From Gordonia otitidis NBRC 100426 (GTDB lineage: Bacteria; Actinomycetota; Actinomycetes; Mycobacteriales; Mycobacteriaceae): a DNA stretch of 64,000 nt. Both the position numbers and the translations under genes were made by a program. Positions 37,288-47,435 of the stretch are shown in pieces; the first letter of the stretch is position 1, and every line of letters starts with the position of its first letter. Under the pieces are notes generated by a model. It made no database searches. It saw only the letters and a program-made list of their open reading frames with translations, and was not told where the DNA came from. The DNA lies in assembly GCF_000248075.1 (NCBI RefSeq), contig NZ_BAFB01000065.1:62001-126000 (forward strand). Direction: 5' to 3'.

Positions 37288-38325
37288 TCAGCGTGCGAGA
37301 CGTGCGAGCAGGCTCGAAGCCTCCTGGCTCGCCGATCCCTCCTCGGCGAGATGCCCCATCGCGGCGGGCAGCTCCCGGCCGTGATGTGCCATCGCCTGCG
37401 CGTACAGTCGGCCCGCGCGATACGAGGAGCGCACCAGCGGTCCGGCCATCACACCGGCGAACCCGACCTCGCGAGCGAAATCGGAGTGCTCGACGAACTC
37501 CTCGGGCTTCACCCACCGCTCGACGGGATGGTGGCGCGGTGACGGCCGCAAATACTGCGTGATGGTGAGGATGTCGCATCCCGCATCGTGCAGATCGACG
37601 ATGGACTCGCGGACCTCCTCGGGGGTCTCGCCCATACCGAGAATGAGATTCGACTTCGTGACGAGCCCGAAGTCGCGCGCCTGGGTGAGGACGTCGAGCG
37701 ACCGCTCGTAACGGAATGCCGGGCGGATGCGCTTGAATATCCGCGGCACGGTCTCGAGATTGTGTGCGAGCACCTCGGGACGGGCGTCGAAGACCTCGGC
37801 GAGCAGATCAGGCTTGGCGTGGAAGTCAGGGATGAGGTTCTCGACCCCTGTTCCGGGATTCAGGCCGTGAATGGCGCGCACGGTCTCGGCGTACAACCAT
37901 GCACCCTCGTCGGGCAGGTCGTCGCGCGCGACCCCGGTGATCGTCGAGTAGCGCAGACCCATCGCCTGGACGCTCTCCGCGACCCGGCGTGGCTCGTCGC
38001 GGTCGAGTTCGGCCGGCTTCCCGGTGTCGATCTGGCAGAAGTCGCAGCGACGCGTGCACTGCTCACCGCCGATCAGGAATGTCGCCTCACGGTCTTCCCA
38101 GCACTCGTAGATGTTGGGGCACCCGGCCTCTTCGCAGACCGTGTGCAGCCCTTCACGTTTCACGAGACCTTTGAGTTCGGAGTACTCCGGGCCCATCGTC
38201 GCGCGCGTCTTGATCCACTTGGGTTTGCGCTCGATCGGAGTCTGCGCGTTGCGGACCTCGAGGCGCAGCAACTTGCGGCCGTCGGGTGCGGTGGGGGTTG
38301 GGGCTTGTGAATCAGACACGGTCAC
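37288..38325 (-). CDS. lipA: Lipoyl synthase
   Basis: A 345-residue radical SAM enzyme that inserts two sulfurs into protein-bound octanoyl groups. The auxiliary cluster ligands are in [12 protein letters not shown] (Cys64, 69, 75), the radical SAM cluster in CTRRCDFC (Cys90, 94, 97), and the terminal cluster serine in RSSYRAG. GTG 38325 was chosen because its first bases overlap the lipB TGA (GTGA), giving coupled translation; GTG 38319 is an alternative. It follows lipB directly and serves DlaT (encoded upstream) and the glycine cleavage H protein. Confidence 0.94.
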   Translation of the reverse strand: MTVSDSQAPTPTAPDGRKLLRLEVRNAQTPIERKPKWIKTRATMGPEYSELKGLVKREGLHTVCEEAGCPNIYECWEDREATFLIGGEQCTRRCDFCQIDTGKPAELDRDEPRRVAESVQAMGLRYSTITGVARDDLPDEGAWLYAETVRAIHGLNPGTGVENLIPDFHAKPDLLAEVFDARPEVLAHNLETVPRIFKRIRPAFRYERSLDVLTQARDFGLVTKSNLILGMGETPEEVRESIVDLHDAGCDILTITQYLRPSPRHHPVERWVKPEEFVEHSDFAREVGFAGVMAGPLVRSSYRAGRLYAQAMAHHGRELPAAMGHLAEEGSASQEASSLLARLAR

Positions 38326-39053
38326 CGCACCGATGCTACGCCCGGTTCGGCGGGCTCCCGCGGCCCCGTTATCCGGGTCACGTCGCTGTGGTCGAATGCC
38401 GCGCGTACGGCGTCGACGATGTCGACGAGTACGTCGTCGACGGTGATCTCCTGACCGGACTCGAGTGAGAGAGAGGTGACCCCGGCGTCGGCGATGCCGC
38501 ACGGGACGATGGCGTCGAAGGCGCTCATGTCGGGATTCACGTTGAGTGCGAAGCCGTGCAGGGTGACACCGCGGGCCACGCGGATGCCGATCTGTCCCAG
38601 TTTGCGTTCGCCTGCGTCGTCGCACACCCACACCCCGGAGCGACCCTCGACACGTCCGGCGGTGACACCGAACCGCGCGCAGACGGCGATCATCGCCGAC
38701 TCGACACGTCGGACGTAGTCGACGACGTCGAGGGGCTCGGCGAGTGCCACGATCGGATATCCGACGAGTTGGCCGGGGCCGTGCCAGGTGATCCGCCCGC
38801 CGCGGTCGACGTCGATCACCTCCGCGCCGTTGGTGGGGAGGTCGGAGTCCTCGGTGCGTTTACCCGCTGTGTACGTCGACGGATGCTCGAGGAGCAGCAG
38901 CAGATCGTGATCGAGGGTGCCGGCCGCGCGCTCGGTTGCCAGAGCGTGTTGCCTGTCGTAGGTGTCCCGATAGTCGACGATGCCGAGGTGGCGCACCTCG
39001 ATAGGGGCGGCAGGGTCTCGGCGGATGGATTCGCGTGGCATGTGGATGATCAC
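38322..39053 (-). CDS. lipB: Octanoyl-[acyl-carrier-protein] protein N-octanoyltransferase
   Basis: A 243-residue LipB that moves octanoate from ACP to apo-lipoyl domains. Signatures are [36 protein letters not shown] and [20 protein letters not shown] followed by [15 protein letters not shown], containing the catalytic Lys and Cys (in VPCGI). GTG 39053 overlaps the TGA of the upstream gene (GTGA), and the same type of overlap links lipB to lipA. ATG 39041 is an alternative four codons in. The three genes TIGR01777-lipB-lipA are therefore a tightly coupled set. Confidence 0.93.
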   Translation of the reverse strand: MIIHMPRESIRRDPAAPIEVRHLGIVDYRDTYDRQHALATERAAGTLDHDLLLLLEHPSTYTAGKRTEDSDLPTNGAEVIDVDRGGRITWHGPGQLVGYPIVALAEPLDVVDYVRRVESAMIAVCARFGVTAGRVEGRSGVWVCDDAGERKLGQIGIRVARGVTLHGFALNVNPDMSAFDAIVPCGIADAGVTSLSLESGQEITVDDVLVDIVDAVRAAFDHSDVTRITGPREPAEPGVASVR

Positions 39054-39934
39054 CGATTCGCGTAGGCCAACCCGGAGTCGATGTCCGGATGGGTGAAGGT
39101 GAAGTCGTTGTCGCTCAGGACCCGGGGCGTGACGCGCTGACTGAACAGAATCATTTCCTCTGCCATCTCGCCGCCCACCAGCTTGGCGGCGAATCCGGGC
39201 GCCCGGGCGAGTGTCGGACGGTGCACGGCCCGGCCGAACGACGACACGAAGTCGGCGAACGGGACCGAACCCGGCGCCGCGAGATTGATCGGACCGCTGA
39301 TCGTCGAGGAGAGCAAGAACTCGATGGCACGGACCTCGTCGACGAGCGTTATCCACGAGAAGTACTGTCGCCCACTGCCGATCGTGCCGCCGAGACCGAG
39401 CTTGAAGATCGGGCGCAGCTTTGCGAGCAGGCCGCCGGAAGGGGACAGGACCGGAGCGGTGCGCAACAGCACCACGCGTGTCCGATCACCCGCGTTCTGC
39501 GTGGCGGCGTTCTCCCAGTCGACGACGAGGTCGGCGAGAAACCCGGCGCCGGGGCCGTCGGATTCAGTCGCGGCGTGCTCGCCGGTGTCGCCGTAATAGC
39601 CCGAGGCACTGGCGCTGACGAAAGTCGGTACGCCGGCCGTCGCGACGGCCTCGGCAATCACCTCGGTCGGGGTGATGCGCGAGTCACGGAGTTCTTGTTT
39701 GAACCGGCCGGTCCACCGTTGGTTGCCGACTCCGACACCACCGAGACTGACCACCGCGTCGACGCCGTCGAGCGCCTCGGTTGGGACGCCGAGAGATTCG
39801 GGGTCCCAACCGAACTCGTCGTCGGAGCGGGGCTCGTGCCGAACCAGCTTGCGGACCGTGTGCCCGGCGTCGGTCAGCGAGCTGATCAGTGCGGAACCGA
39901 TCAGACCACTCGAGCCGGCGACAGCGATCAGCAT
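39050..39934 (-). CDS. TIGR01777 family NAD(P)-binding oxidoreductase/epimerase
   Basis: A 294-residue extended short-chain dehydrogenase relative (SulA/YfcH type). The Rossmann loop is IAVAGSSGLIGSALISSL. VVSLGGVGVGNQRWTGRFKQ is the family's GG-x-x-x-x-RWT segment. FVSASASGYYGDTGEHAATE contains the active-site YYG region, and DLVVDWENAA and LGGTIGSGRQYFSWITLVDE are typical. The natural substrate is unknown. It sits between dlaT and lipB (as Rv2216 does), with a 7-bp gap from dlaT, so a link with lipoate metabolism is possible but untested. Confidence 0.88.
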   Translation of the reverse strand: MLIAVAGSSGLIGSALISSLTDAGHTVRKLVRHEPRSDDEFGWDPESLGVPTEALDGVDAVVSLGGVGVGNQRWTGRFKQELRDSRITPTEVIAEAVATAGVPTFVSASASGYYGDTGEHAATESDGPGAGFLADLVVDWENAATQNAGDRTRVVLLRTAPVLSPSGGLLAKLRPIFKLGLGGTIGSGRQYFSWITLVDEVRAIEFLLSSTISGPINLAAPGSVPFADFVSSFGRAVHRPTLARAPGFAAKLVGGEMAEEMILFSQRVTPRVLSDNDFTFTHPDIDSGLAYANR

Positions 39935-39941
39935 GCGGTGT

Positions 39942-41711
39942 CTACAGCCCCAATTCGGCCGCGAACGCGCCTTCTTCGAGCCGCTTCTTGATGGTGGTCA
40001 GGAAGCGTCCCGCGTCGGCACCGTCGATCAGCCGGTGATCGTAGGTCAGCGGATAGAACGACATCGAGCGCACCGCGATCGATTCCGATCCGTCGTCGCC
40101 GGTGATCACCACAGGGCGCTTGACGATGGCGCCGGTGCCGAGCATGGCCGCTTGCGGCGGCACGAGGATCGGGGTGTCGAACAACGCGCCCTGGCTGCCG
40201 ATGTTGGTGATGGTGAACGTTCCACCGGCGAGCTCGTCCGGCTTGAGGCCGTTGGAGCGGGCACGGGACGCGATGTCGGCGATGGCACGCGCGAGACCGG
40301 CAAGAGACAGGTCGTCGGCGTTGTGGATGACCGGCGACAACAGACCCTGCTCGGTGTCGACGGCGATGCCGAGATGCACCTTGTCGTAGTAGGTGATCTC
40401 CTTCTTGTCCTCGTCGATCGACGCGTTGACGTTCGGGTGTGCCTTGAGCGCTTCGACAACGGCCTTCGCGATGAACGGCAGATAGGTGAGGTTCACTCCC
40501 TCGGAGGCCTTGAACGATTCCTTGGCAGCCTTGCGCAGGGCGGCGACCTTCGTCATGTCGATCTCGAAGACCTGCGTCAACTGGGCGCTCTGCTGCAGCG
40601 ACTCGCGCGTCTTCTTCGCGGTGATCTGCCGGATACGGCTGATCTTCTGCGTGGTGCCGCGCAACTCGGCGAGCTCGGGCCTGACCTCCGGGCCGTGGGC
40701 CGCAGGGGCCGACGCCGCGGCGGCCGGAGCCGACGATGCAGCGGGTGCCGACTGGGCTGCGGGAGCCTTCTTGGCCTCCGCGGCCGCCAGCACGTCCTGC
40801 TTGCGGATACGCCCGCCGACTCCGGTTCCCTTCACGGAGTTCAGATCGATGTCGTTGTCGGCGGCCAATTTACGGACCAGCGGGGTCACATACGGCGTCG
40901 ACTCGACGGTCGGCGGATCGTTCGACTCCTTGGTCGCCGCCGGAGCACTGGCCTTGGCGGGTTCGGGCTCGTCCTTGGCCGGCTCGGGTTCGGGTTCGGG
41001 CTTCGCCTCTTCCTTGGCAGGCGCAGGTTCTTCCTTGGCGGGTTCGGGCTCCGGCTCCGGCTCGGAGGCCGCGGCGGCCGACTTGTCGCCGATCACCGCG
41101 AGCTTGCCGCCGATCTCGACGACGTCGTCTTCCTCGGCGACGATCTCGAGGAGCGTGCCCGCGACGGGCGAGGGGATCTCGGTGTCGACCTTGTCGGTCG
41201 AGACCTCGAGAAGCGGCTCATCCTCGGCGACCTCGTCGCCGACCTTCTTGAGCCAGTTGGTGACGGTGCCCTCGGTGACGGATTCGCCGAGTTCCGGCAT
41301 GAGCACGTCGGTGCCCGATGCCGATCCGCTGGGAGCGGTTGCCGCTGCGGGCTTCTCGGCGGGAGCATCGGCGTCGGTGGAGGGTGCCTCGGGCGTGGGC
41401 TCGGGCTCGCCCGCCTCCTCGGGCTCGCTACCGCTCGCGGAGTCGTCCGAGTCGTCCGAGGAGGCGGTTTCACCTTCTTCGCCGATCAGGGCCAGCTCGC
41501 CGCCGATCTCGACGACATCGTCCTCATGGGCGACGATCTTCGTCAGCACACCCGATGTCGGCGCGGGGATCTCGGTGTCGACCTTGTCGGTGGAGACTTC
41601 CAACAATGGCTCGTCGGCCTCGACGGTGTCTCCCTCCTCCTTCAGCCACCTGGTGACTGTCCCCTCGGTGACGCTTTCACCAAGGGCTGGCATCTGGACG
41701 GAGAAGGCCAT
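39942..41711 (-). CDS. dlaT: Dihydrolipoamide acyltransferase (E2) DlaT/SucB
   Basis: A 589-residue E2 subunit with two lipoyl domains (residues 2-76 and 133-207). The lipoylated lysines are Lys43 and Lys174 in [10 protein letters not shown]. Flexible linkers rich in Pro, Glu, Ala and Lys follow each domain ([19 protein letters not shown]). The peripheral-subunit-binding domain reads [20 protein letters not shown] followed by [13 protein letters not shown]. The C-terminal catalytic domain ends in [16 protein letters not shown] with the HxxxDG active-site His and Asp. In M. tuberculosis DlaT serves pyruvate dehydrogenase and peroxynitrite reductase rather than 2-oxoglutarate dehydrogenase. GAGGAGT lies 9 bases before the ATG. 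lipB and lipA, which lipoylate it, follow. Confidence 0.94.
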   Translation of the reverse strand: MAFSVQMPALGESVTEGTVTRWLKEEGDTVEADEPLLEVSTDKVDTEIPAPTSGVLTKIVAHEDDVVEIGGELALIGEEGETASSDDSDDSASGSEPEEAGEPEPTPEAPSTDADAPAEKPAAATAPSGSASGTDVLMPELGESVTEGTVTNWLKKVGDEVAEDEPLLEVSTDKVDTEIPSPVAGTLLEIVAEEDDVVEIGGKLAVIGDKSAAAASEPEPEPEPAKEEPAPAKEEAKPEPEPEPAKDEPEPAKASAPAATKESNDPPTVESTPYVTPLVRKLAADNDIDLNSVKGTGVGGRIRKQDVLAAAEAKKAPAAQSAPAASSAPAAAASAPAAHGPEVRPELAELRGTTQKISRIRQITAKKTRESLQQSAQLTQVFEIDMTKVAALRKAAKESFKASEGVNLTYLPFIAKAVVEALKAHPNVNASIDEDKKEITYYDKVHLGIAVDTEQGLLSPVIHNADDLSLAGLARAIADIASRARSNGLKPDELAGGTFTITNIGSQGALFDTPILVPPQAAMLGTGAIVKRPVVITGDDGSESIAVRSMSFYPLTYDHRLIDGADAGRFLTTIKKRLEEGAFAAELGL

Positions 41712-41759
41712 CGCTGTTGACTCCTCGACTCGACATGTGTGTCTGGACTGTGTGTGGTC

Positions 41760-41789
41760 TGCCGTGGTGGTGTGTGCGCCACCGCGGCA
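41760..41789 (-). terminator. Hairpin between pepA and dlaT
   Basis: TGCCGTGGTGG-N8-CCACCGCGGCA, 11-bp arms with one mismatch, lies about 140 bases after the pepA stop and 49 bases before the dlaT start. It may end pepA transcription or form part of the dlaT leader. It has no U tract. Confidence 0.35.
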
Positions 41790-41925
41790 GGGGCGTCGGC
41801 GGGTGGCCGCTGCCCACGCGCTAAACCCTACCCGCCACCGGCCCGCGTCATGTGACGTGTCGACGCAACCGCGTTGGCGAGTTGGCCGCGTGCACAGCCG
41901 GCGGCGGTGGCGGGTGGGTGCGGTG

Positions 41926-43464
41926 TCATCCGTTCGCTGCGATGTCCTCGATCACGCGCGCGATGGTTCGGACGGGGACGCCGGTGCCTCCCTTGGGCGT
42001 GTAGCCCCACGGCGCGCCACTGTTGAAAGCCGGTCCGGCGACGTCGATGTGGGCCCACTGGACGCCGTCGGCGACGAACTCCTTGAGGAACAATCCGGCG
42101 GCGAGCATGCCGCCGTTGCGGTGGTTGGTGACGTTCGCGAGATCGGCAACACGCGATTTCAGGTCTGCCCGCAACTCTGCCGCCAGCGGCATCGGCCACG
42201 CGTTCTCGCCGACTTCCTGCGAGAGGTCGGCCACGCGGTCACGGAACTCCTCGGTACCCATGACGCCCGGTGTCCGCGCGCCGAGTGCGACCATCTGGGC
42301 GCCGGTCAGCGTTGCGGTGTCGATGAGGTAGTCGGGATCATCCTCGCAGGCGCGGACGATGGCGTCGGCGAGGACGAGGCGTCCCTCGGCGTCGGTGTTG
42401 AGGACCTCAACGGTGGTTCCGCCGTACTGGGTGAGCACGTCACCGGGCCGCTGAGCGGTGCCCGACGGCATGTTCTCGGCCATGGGCACAGTGGCCGTCA
42501 CCGACACGTCGACGTCGAGGCGCGCGGCCAGAATGGTGGCGGCGATGACGGCCGCGGCACCTCCCATGTCGGAGGTCATGTGGTCCATGTTGGCCGCAGG
42601 CTTGATGGAGATGCCGCCGGTGTCGAAGGTGATGCCCTTGCCGACCAGCGCGACCTTCTTGGCGTCCTTCTTGCCGGCGTGGGTCAGTCGGACCAGTCGA
42701 GGCAGGCGCGAGCTGCCCTTGCCGACGCCGACTATCCCGCCGTACCCGTCCTTCTCGAGCTGGGTGTGGTCGAGGATCTCCACCTTCAGGCCCGCCTTGC
42801 TGCCGAGCAGTCGGGCGCGTTCGGCGAACTCCTCGGGGTAGAGGTGACTGGGCGGGGTGTTGACGAAATCGCGGGCGATCGCGGTTGCATCGGCGATCGC
42901 GACGGCATGGTCGAGTTGTGCGGTCGCGGACTTCCCGGTGTTCTCCACAAGCAGCCGAACCGTCGTCGGCGGCGTCTTCGTGGGAAGGGTCTTGGCAGAA
43001 CGGAATTCGTCGAAGCGATATGCGCCGAGGAAGAAGCCCTCGGCCACGGGTTCGATGCCGCCGGCGGCGAGCGTCGTCGTGACCTGTCGGCGACCGGCCA
43101 GCGCGCGAGCGGCGATGCCCGCTGCCTGACGGAGCTTCTCCGGATTCTCGACGTCGTCGGCCGAGCCGAGGCCGACAGCGACCACGACGTCGACACCGAG
43201 CGACTCGGGCGCCGGGATCGACGAGACGTCCCCGTGCGTACCTGCTGCGCCCACTGCCACGAGTGCATCGCTGATGGCCGACGCCTGGGCGTCGTCGAGC
43301 AGGCCGTCGCCGATGAACAGGGTGGGAGCGGCGTCGGTGTCGTCCGCGTCGGGGCCCTCGGGCGCGACCAGCCCGATCACGAGTGCCTCGTCTTTCTTGT
43401 CGAGGGAGGTTGCCAGTTGGATCTTGGGACCGCGTGTCCGGTCGACGCTCTCGTTCTTACTCAC
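41926..43464 (-). CDS. pepA: Leucyl aminopeptidase (family M17)
   Basis: A 512-residue zinc aminopeptidase. The C-terminal catalytic domain shows [19 protein letters not shown] (metal-binding Lys and Asp), [15 protein letters not shown], and the M17 signature [13 protein letters not shown] (catalytic Asp and Glu). The N-terminal macro-like domain (about 1-160) is more variable, as usual. It releases N-terminal amino acids and is normally a hexamer in the cytoplasm. The start GTG 43464 has no Shine-Dalgarno. It corresponds to Rv2213 and keeps the order pepA-dlaT seen there, without the ephD gene found between them in M. tuberculosis. Confidence 0.94.
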   Translation of the reverse strand: MSKNESVDRTRGPKIQLATSLDKKDEALVIGLVAPEGPDADDTDAAPTLFIGDGLLDDAQASAISDALVAVGAAGTHGDVSSIPAPESLGVDVVVAVGLGSADDVENPEKLRQAAGIAARALAGRRQVTTTLAAGGIEPVAEGFFLGAYRFDEFRSAKTLPTKTPPTTVRLLVENTGKSATAQLDHAVAIADATAIARDFVNTPPSHLYPEEFAERARLLGSKAGLKVEILDHTQLEKDGYGGIVGVGKGSSRLPRLVRLTHAGKKDAKKVALVGKGITFDTGGISIKPAANMDHMTSDMGGAAAVIAATILAARLDVDVSVTATVPMAENMPSGTAQRPGDVLTQYGGTTVEVLNTDAEGRLVLADAIVRACEDDPDYLIDTATLTGAQMVALGARTPGVMGTEEFRDRVADLSQEVGENAWPMPLAAELRADLKSRVADLANVTNHRNGGMLAAGLFLKEFVADGVQWAHIDVAGPAFNSGAPWGYTPKGGTGVPVRTIARVIEDIAANG

Positions 43465-43538
43465 CCGCTCAACTCTGCCACGTCATTCCGCGGACCGACA
43501 TGGTGGAGACGGGGTGGGTGTGCCCGTCCGGGGCTACC

Positions 43539-43544
43539 TACAGT
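43539..43544 (+). promoter_or_regulatory. -10 box (TACAGT) of the CHAP-domain gene
   Basis: TACAGT ends 6 bases before GTG 43551, and no ribosome site is present. Confidence 0.4.
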
Positions 43545-43550
43545 GGGCCG

Positions 43551-44216
43551 GTGAGTGTGCGCCAGAGCCCGAGTTCGAACACCGGACACAGTCCTCGGGG
43601 AGCGCCGGCCGGGCGACGTCGTCGTCGGCGGGCATGGGTGATCACCGCGCTCGTCGTCGGGGTGGTCGCGGGCGCGGGTGCGATCGGTGTCCGTGCCGTG
43701 TCCGGGCACGATGACCCGGTCTCCCGGCTTGTCGCCGAGGCCGGTGTCGGCCCGGCGAGGCAGACGTTTCCGACGACCGATACCAGCGGGCTGAGCCCGG
43801 TGCGTGCACGGATCGTCGACGTCGTGCACGCGGAGTACGACCGCAACGCGCCCGGCACGATCTACTCGGACGGCGTCGAGGAATCCTGGTGCGCAGATTT
43901 CGTCAGTACCGTCATGCGCAAAGCCGGTGTGCCGTTTGACAACCCGAACTCGGGATCGTGGCGGATACCCGGTGTGGCCACCCTGACCGACTATCTGCAC
44001 TCGAGTGGTCGATGGCGTGCGGCCTCGCATGTGCCCGAGCCCGGCGACATCGTCATTTACGACGCGCCCAGTCACTTCCGGCAGCACACGAACATTGTCG
44101 TCGCGATGGATGGCACCACGGTGACAACCGTGGGTGGCGCTGAGGCGCAGGGCATCACGGTCGATCACTTCGATCCGCGCACCGTCGAGGGGGTGCAGGG
44201 CTACGGCGTGCCGTGA
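43551..44216 (+). CDS. Exported CHAP-domain (NlpC/P60-like amidase) protein
   Basis: A 221-residue protein with a basic N terminus, a membrane segment (about residues 25-48, VITALVVGVVAGAGAIGVRA) and an external CHAP domain. The nucleophile Cys is in EESWCADFVSTVMRKAG and the His in FRQHTNIVVAMDG, with DIVIYDAP between. CHAP enzymes cut peptidoglycan cross-bridges or stem amides. The single anchor suggests cell-wall remodelling at the membrane. The GTG start follows TACAGT by 6 bases; a second in-frame GTG lies at 43557. It is divergent from pepA, and gcvT follows with its own promoter. Confidence 0.83.
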   Translation: MSVRQSPSSNTGHSPRGAPAGRRRRRRAWVITALVVGVVAGAGAIGVRAVSGHDDPVSRLVAEAGVGPARQTFPTTDTSGLSPVRARIVDVVHAEYDRNAPGTIYSDGVEESWCADFVSTVMRKAGVPFDNPNSGSWRIPGVATLTDYLHSSGRWRAASHVPEPGDIVIYDAPSHFRQHTNIVVAMDGTTVTTVGGAEAQGITVDHFDPRTVEGVQGYGVP

Positions 44217-44290
44217 GGGGGTCCCCCGCGGTCGGGTGGCCTGCGCCGACCGTCGACTCAGGTGGGGTGCGCGCATCCGTCGCGGGTCGG

Positions 44291-44296
44291 TAACCT
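44291..44296 (+). promoter_or_regulatory. -10 box (TAACCT) of gcvT
   Basis: TAACCT ends 7 bases before ATG 44304. No glycine-riboswitch-like structure was seen in the 87-bp gap. Confidence 0.4.
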
Positions 44297-44303
44297 GCAC
44301 CCC

Positions 44304-45413
44304 ATGACCGAATTGCTCGCGGGACCGATCGCCGACCGTCACTACGCACTCGGTGCCACCTTCGCCGAGTTCGGCGGATGGCACATGCCCGTCTCGTACG
44401 CGGGCACCGTTGCAGAACACAACGCGGTGCGCGGAGCGGTCGGCATCTTCGACGTCAGCCACCTCGGTAAGGCTCTCGTGACGGGTTCGGGCGCGGCCGA
44501 TCTCGTCAACTCGACGCTGACGAACGATCTCGGGAAGATCCACGCCGGTAAGGCGCAGTACACGTTGTGCTGCAATGAGTCCGGGGGAGTGATCGACGAT
44601 CTGATCGCCTATCTCGTCTCCGACGACGAGGTGTTTCTCGTTCCCAATGCGGCGAACACGTCGAAGGTCGTGGCAGCGCTTCGTGGTGCCGCGCCCGGCG
44701 GTGTCGAGATCACCGACCAACACCGCGACTACGCCGTGTTCGCCGTCCAGGGGCCGAGGAGTCCCGATGTTCTTGCCGCAGTTGGGCTTCCGACCGACAT
44801 GGAGTACATGGCCTTCGCTGATGCCGAGTTGAAGACGGAGAGCGCCGCGTATCCGGTGCGTGTGTGCCGGACCGGCTACACCGGCGAGCGGGGATACGAG
44901 ATCCTGCCGCGCTGGAGCGACGCGGGCCCTGTCTTCGACGCGTTGCTCGCCGAGGTGACGAATGCCGGCGGACAGCCTGCCGGGTTGGGCGCCCGCGACA
45001 CGTTGCGCACGGAGATGGGATACGCATTGCACGGGCACGAGTTGACCGAGCAGATCACTCCCAATCAGGCGCGTAGCGGTTGGGCGGTCGGCTGGGACAA
45101 GTCGACGTTCTTCGGTCGTGACGCGCTGGTGGCCGAGAAAGAGGCGGGACCGGCCCGACGGCTGTACGGGCTGAAGGCGACGGGGCGCGGAGTTCCGCGA
45201 GCGGGTTTGACCGTGCTCTCGGGGCCGGGCGGCGACGTCGTTGGCGAGACGACATCGGGAACGTTCTCGCCGACCCTCAAGCAGGGCATCGCGCTGGCAT
45301 TGATCGACACGTCGACCGGGATCAAGAAGAGTGCGGAGGTCGTCGTCGACGTGCGCGGGCGCGATCTGACGTGCGAGGTCGTCATCCCGCCGTTCGTCGA
45401 GTCGCACGTGTGA
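44304..45413 (+). CDS. gcvT: Aminomethyltransferase (glycine cleavage T protein)
   Basis: A 369-residue T protein that moves the methylene unit from lipoyl-H-protein-bound aminomethyl to tetrahydrofolate. Signatures: [58 protein letters not shown] (folate pocket), [18 protein letters not shown] and FGRDAL. GcvH, GcvP and GcvL are not in the window. ATG 44304 is preferred over an upstream frame because of the -10 box. It requires lipoylated partner protein, linking it to lipA and lipB nearby. A compact palindrome lies just past its stop. Confidence 0.94.
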   Translation: MTELLAGPIADRHYALGATFAEFGGWHMPVSYAGTVAEHNAVRGAVGIFDVSHLGKALVTGSGAADLVNSTLTNDLGKIHAGKAQYTLCCNESGGVIDDLIAYLVSDDEVFLVPNAANTSKVVAALRGAAPGGVEITDQHRDYAVFAVQGPRSPDVLAAVGLPTDMEYMAFADAELKTESAAYPVRVCRTGYTGERGYEILPRWSDAGPVFDALLAEVTNAGGQPAGLGARDTLRTEMGYALHGHELTEQITPNQARSGWAVGWDKSTFFGRDALVAEKEAGPARRLYGLKATGRGVPRAGLTVLSGPGGDVVGETTSGTFSPTLKQGIALALIDTSTGIKKSAEVVVDVRGRDLTCEVVIPPFVESHV

Positions 45414-45435
45414 TCCGCGCGCGGGTCCATGCGCA

Positions 45436-45458
45436 CCGATCGGGCCCGGCCCGATCGG
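45436..45458 (+). terminator. Palindromic hairpin between gcvT and ilvE
   Basis: CCGATCGGGC-CCG-GCCCGATCGG: a perfect 10-bp stem with a 3-base loop, 22 bases after the gcvT stop. It is a likely terminator without a U tract; an operator role is the alternative. Confidence 0.55.
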
Positions 45459-45492
45459 CGGTGGCGGTGACGATCGGTTTGCCTCGCGGCGT

Positions 45493-45498
45493 TACCAT
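45493..45498 (+). promoter_or_regulatory. -10 box (TACCAT) of ilvE
   Basis: TACCAT ends 6 bases before ATG 45505. No Shine-Dalgarno is present, so a leaderless message is likely. Confidence 0.45.
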
Positions 45499-45504
45499 AG
45501 GCCA

Positions 45505-46611
45505 ATGACCTTGCAGTTCACCCGTACCGAGCATCCCCATCCGGTGTCGGAATCCCGTCGTGCGGAGATCCTGTCCGCACCCGGATTCGGCAAGTACTTC
45601 ACCGACAACATGGTGCTGGTGGACTACGACGTCGACCGTGGTTGGCACAGCGCGAAGGTCACGCCCTACGGTCCCATCGCACTCGATCCCTCGGCGATGG
45701 TGCTGCACTACGGTCAGGAGGTCTTCGAGGGCCTCAAGGCCTACCGGCAGCCCGACGGTTCGATCGCAGCATTCCGGCCGGAGGCCAATGCGCTGCGGCT
45801 GCAGCGTTCCGCCGAGCGCCTTGCCATGCCGCCCCTACCCGTCGACGATTTCATCGAGTCGTTGCGTGCGCTCCTGGCCGCCGACAACGAATGGGTTCCG
45901 CCCGCAGGCGGCGAGGAGTCGCTGTACCTGCGTCCGTTCATGTTCGCGTCTCAGGCGGGGCTCGGTGTGAACGCGCCGTCGTCGCAGTACGTCTACTCGG
46001 TGATCGCCTCTCCGGCGGGCGCCTACTTCTCCGGTGGGATCAAGCCGGTGAGCGTGTGGCTCTCGACCGAATACGTGCGGGCTGCTCCCGGCGGTACCGG
46101 AGCCGCCAAGTGCGGCGGCAATTACGCCGCGGCATTCCTCGCGCAGGCGCAGGCCACCGCGCAGGGATGCGATCAGGTGGTCTGGCTCGACGCCGTCGAA
46201 CGTCGCTTCATCGAGGAGATGGGCGGCATGAACCTGTTCTTCGTGTTCGGCTCCGGCGCCGACGCGCGACTGGTGACCCCGGAGTTGTCCGGCTCGCTGC
46301 TGCCGGGCATCACCCGCGAATCGCTGCTGACGCTCGCCACCGATGCGGGTTTCGCCGTCGAGGAACGACGCATCTCGACCGAGGAACTCCGAAAAGGTGT
46401 GACGTCGGGCGATATCACCGAGGTCTTCGCATGCGGCACCGCCGCCGTCATCACCCCGGTGGGTCACGTCAAGAGCGACACCGACGACTACACCATCGGT
46501 GACGGCACGACAGGTGAGGTCACGCAGGCACTGCGCGACACACTCACCGGTATCCAGCGCGGTACGTTCGCCGACACCCACGGCTGGATGACCACGCTCT
46601 ACCCGGCCTGA
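45505..46611 (+). CDS. ilvE: Branched-chain amino acid aminotransferase
   Basis: A 368-residue fold-type IV PLP enzyme that makes valine, leucine and isoleucine from their keto acids. Visible: [45 protein letters not shown], and the Schiff-base lysine in [36 protein letters not shown] and the PLP-phosphate-binding [10 protein letters not shown] segment near the C terminus also fit. Length and motifs fit the mycobacterial enzyme (Rv2210c). It starts directly behind a -10 box and converges on cobS with a 19-bp gap. Confidence 0.95.
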   Translation: MTLQFTRTEHPHPVSESRRAEILSAPGFGKYFTDNMVLVDYDVDRGWHSAKVTPYGPIALDPSAMVLHYGQEVFEGLKAYRQPDGSIAAFRPEANALRLQRSAERLAMPPLPVDDFIESLRALLAADNEWVPPAGGEESLYLRPFMFASQAGLGVNAPSSQYVYSVIASPAGAYFSGGIKPVSVWLSTEYVRAAPGGTGAAKCGGNYAAAFLAQAQATAQGCDQVVWLDAVERRFIEEMGGMNLFFVFGSGADARLVTPELSGSLLPGITRESLLTLATDAGFAVEERRISTEELRKGVTSGDITEVFACGTAAVITPVGHVKSDTDDYTIGDGTTGEVTQALRDTLTGIQRGTFADTHGWMTTLYPA

Positions 46612-46630
46612 TCCGCCGCGCCGGTCGGGC

Positions 46631-47416
46631 TCAGATCAGCAGACCGACCAGTGCGATGGCCGTCGACAACTCGATGACCGCGCCGAGGACGTCGCCGTTG
46701 ACGCCGCCCATGCGTCGTGAGCAGTGTCGGGTGAACAACCAGGCGAAAGCCAGCACGACGAGTGCGGTGGCGCCCGCCCGGACAGCCGAAGCGACGTCGA
46801 AGTCGTTGTGGGACAAGGGCTGCCAACCGCCGACCAGGATCATGGCGACGAACGTGAGTACCGACCACACGACGACCGAAGTGCGCTGGGTACCCGCAAC
46901 CAGCGCGCCGAACCCGGTCGTGCGTGCCGGTGGAAGCGACGATCGACACGCGACGACGACCGCCACACGTCCCAGCACGATTGCCGCGGCGATCGCCGAC
47001 CAGCGCGACTGATCGGACAGCGCTGCGAACCCGGCGGTGTCGACGATCATCACGACCGCGATCGTCGCGGCGCCGAACGGTCCGGTCGAACCGCTGTGCA
47101 TCACCTCAGCGACCTTGTCGGGGGAGCCATAGCAGCCGAGTCCGTCCGCGGTGTCGGCCAGACCATCGAGATGCATACCACGCGTACCGATGCCGAGTAC
47201 GACGACGAGCAGGATGCCGATCAGGGTTGCGGTCAGGTGCGTGAGGCTCAGACCCCACGCGATGACGGCGACGAGAAGACCGAGTAGCAGTCCCACCACC
47301 GGTACAGCGGAGATCGCAGCTCCGCCGAACCGCCGGTCGAACGTGTCGTCGCGCCGACTGACCGGAATGATGGTGAGCCATGAGAGCGCGCCTCCGACGG
47401 CGTCGACCGGCGACAT
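46631..47416 (-). CDS. cobS: Adenosylcobinamide-GDP ribazoletransferase (cobalamin synthase)
   Basis: A 261-residue polytopic membrane enzyme joining adenosylcobinamide-GDP to alpha-ribazole phosphate, the penultimate step of cobalamin synthesis. The signature GTRGMHLDGLADTADGLGCY, with acidic metal ligands, is followed by STGPFGAATIAVVMIVD and ARTTGFGALVAGTQ. CSRRMGGVNGDVLGAVIEL lies near the C terminus. About seven hydrophobic helices are present. ATG 47416 gives a start at the conserved VGGALSWLTIIPV region; an in-frame GTG at 47428 is possible. It lies 19 bases after the cobU-cobT fusion on the same strand, so one operon makes both of its substrates. Confidence 0.92.
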   Translation of the reverse strand: MSPVDAVGGALSWLTIIPVSRRDDTFDRRFGGAAISAVPVVGLLLGLLVAVIAWGLSLTHLTATLIGILLVVVLGIGTRGMHLDGLADTADGLGCYGSPDKVAEVMHSGSTGPFGAATIAVVMIVDTAGFAALSDQSRWSAIAAAIVLGRVAVVVACRSSLPPARTTGFGALVAGTQRTSVVVWSVLTFVAMILVGGWQPLSHNDFDVASAVRAGATALVVLAFAWLFTRHCSRRMGGVNGDVLGAVIELSTAIALVGLLI

Positions 47417-47435
47417 CCTCTCGCGCACGCTCGGG

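Noticed and set aside
40486-43554. A plus-strand open frame of about 1022 codons antisense to dlaT and pepA
   Set aside because: Both genes on the other strand are certain. The antisense product is low-complexity Ser/Ala/Arg sequence with no family signature. Long antisense frames are common in high-G+C DNA because the third-position bias removes stops.
44217-44303. Glycine riboswitch before gcvT
   Set aside because: The gap is only 87 bp and shows none of the tandem aptamer pattern; a -10 box next to the ATG leaves no leader.
43461-45407. A minus-strand open frame of about 648 codons opposite the CHAP and gcvT genes
   Set aside because: Arg/His/Asp-rich shadow sequence without motifs; both genes on the plus strand are well supported.
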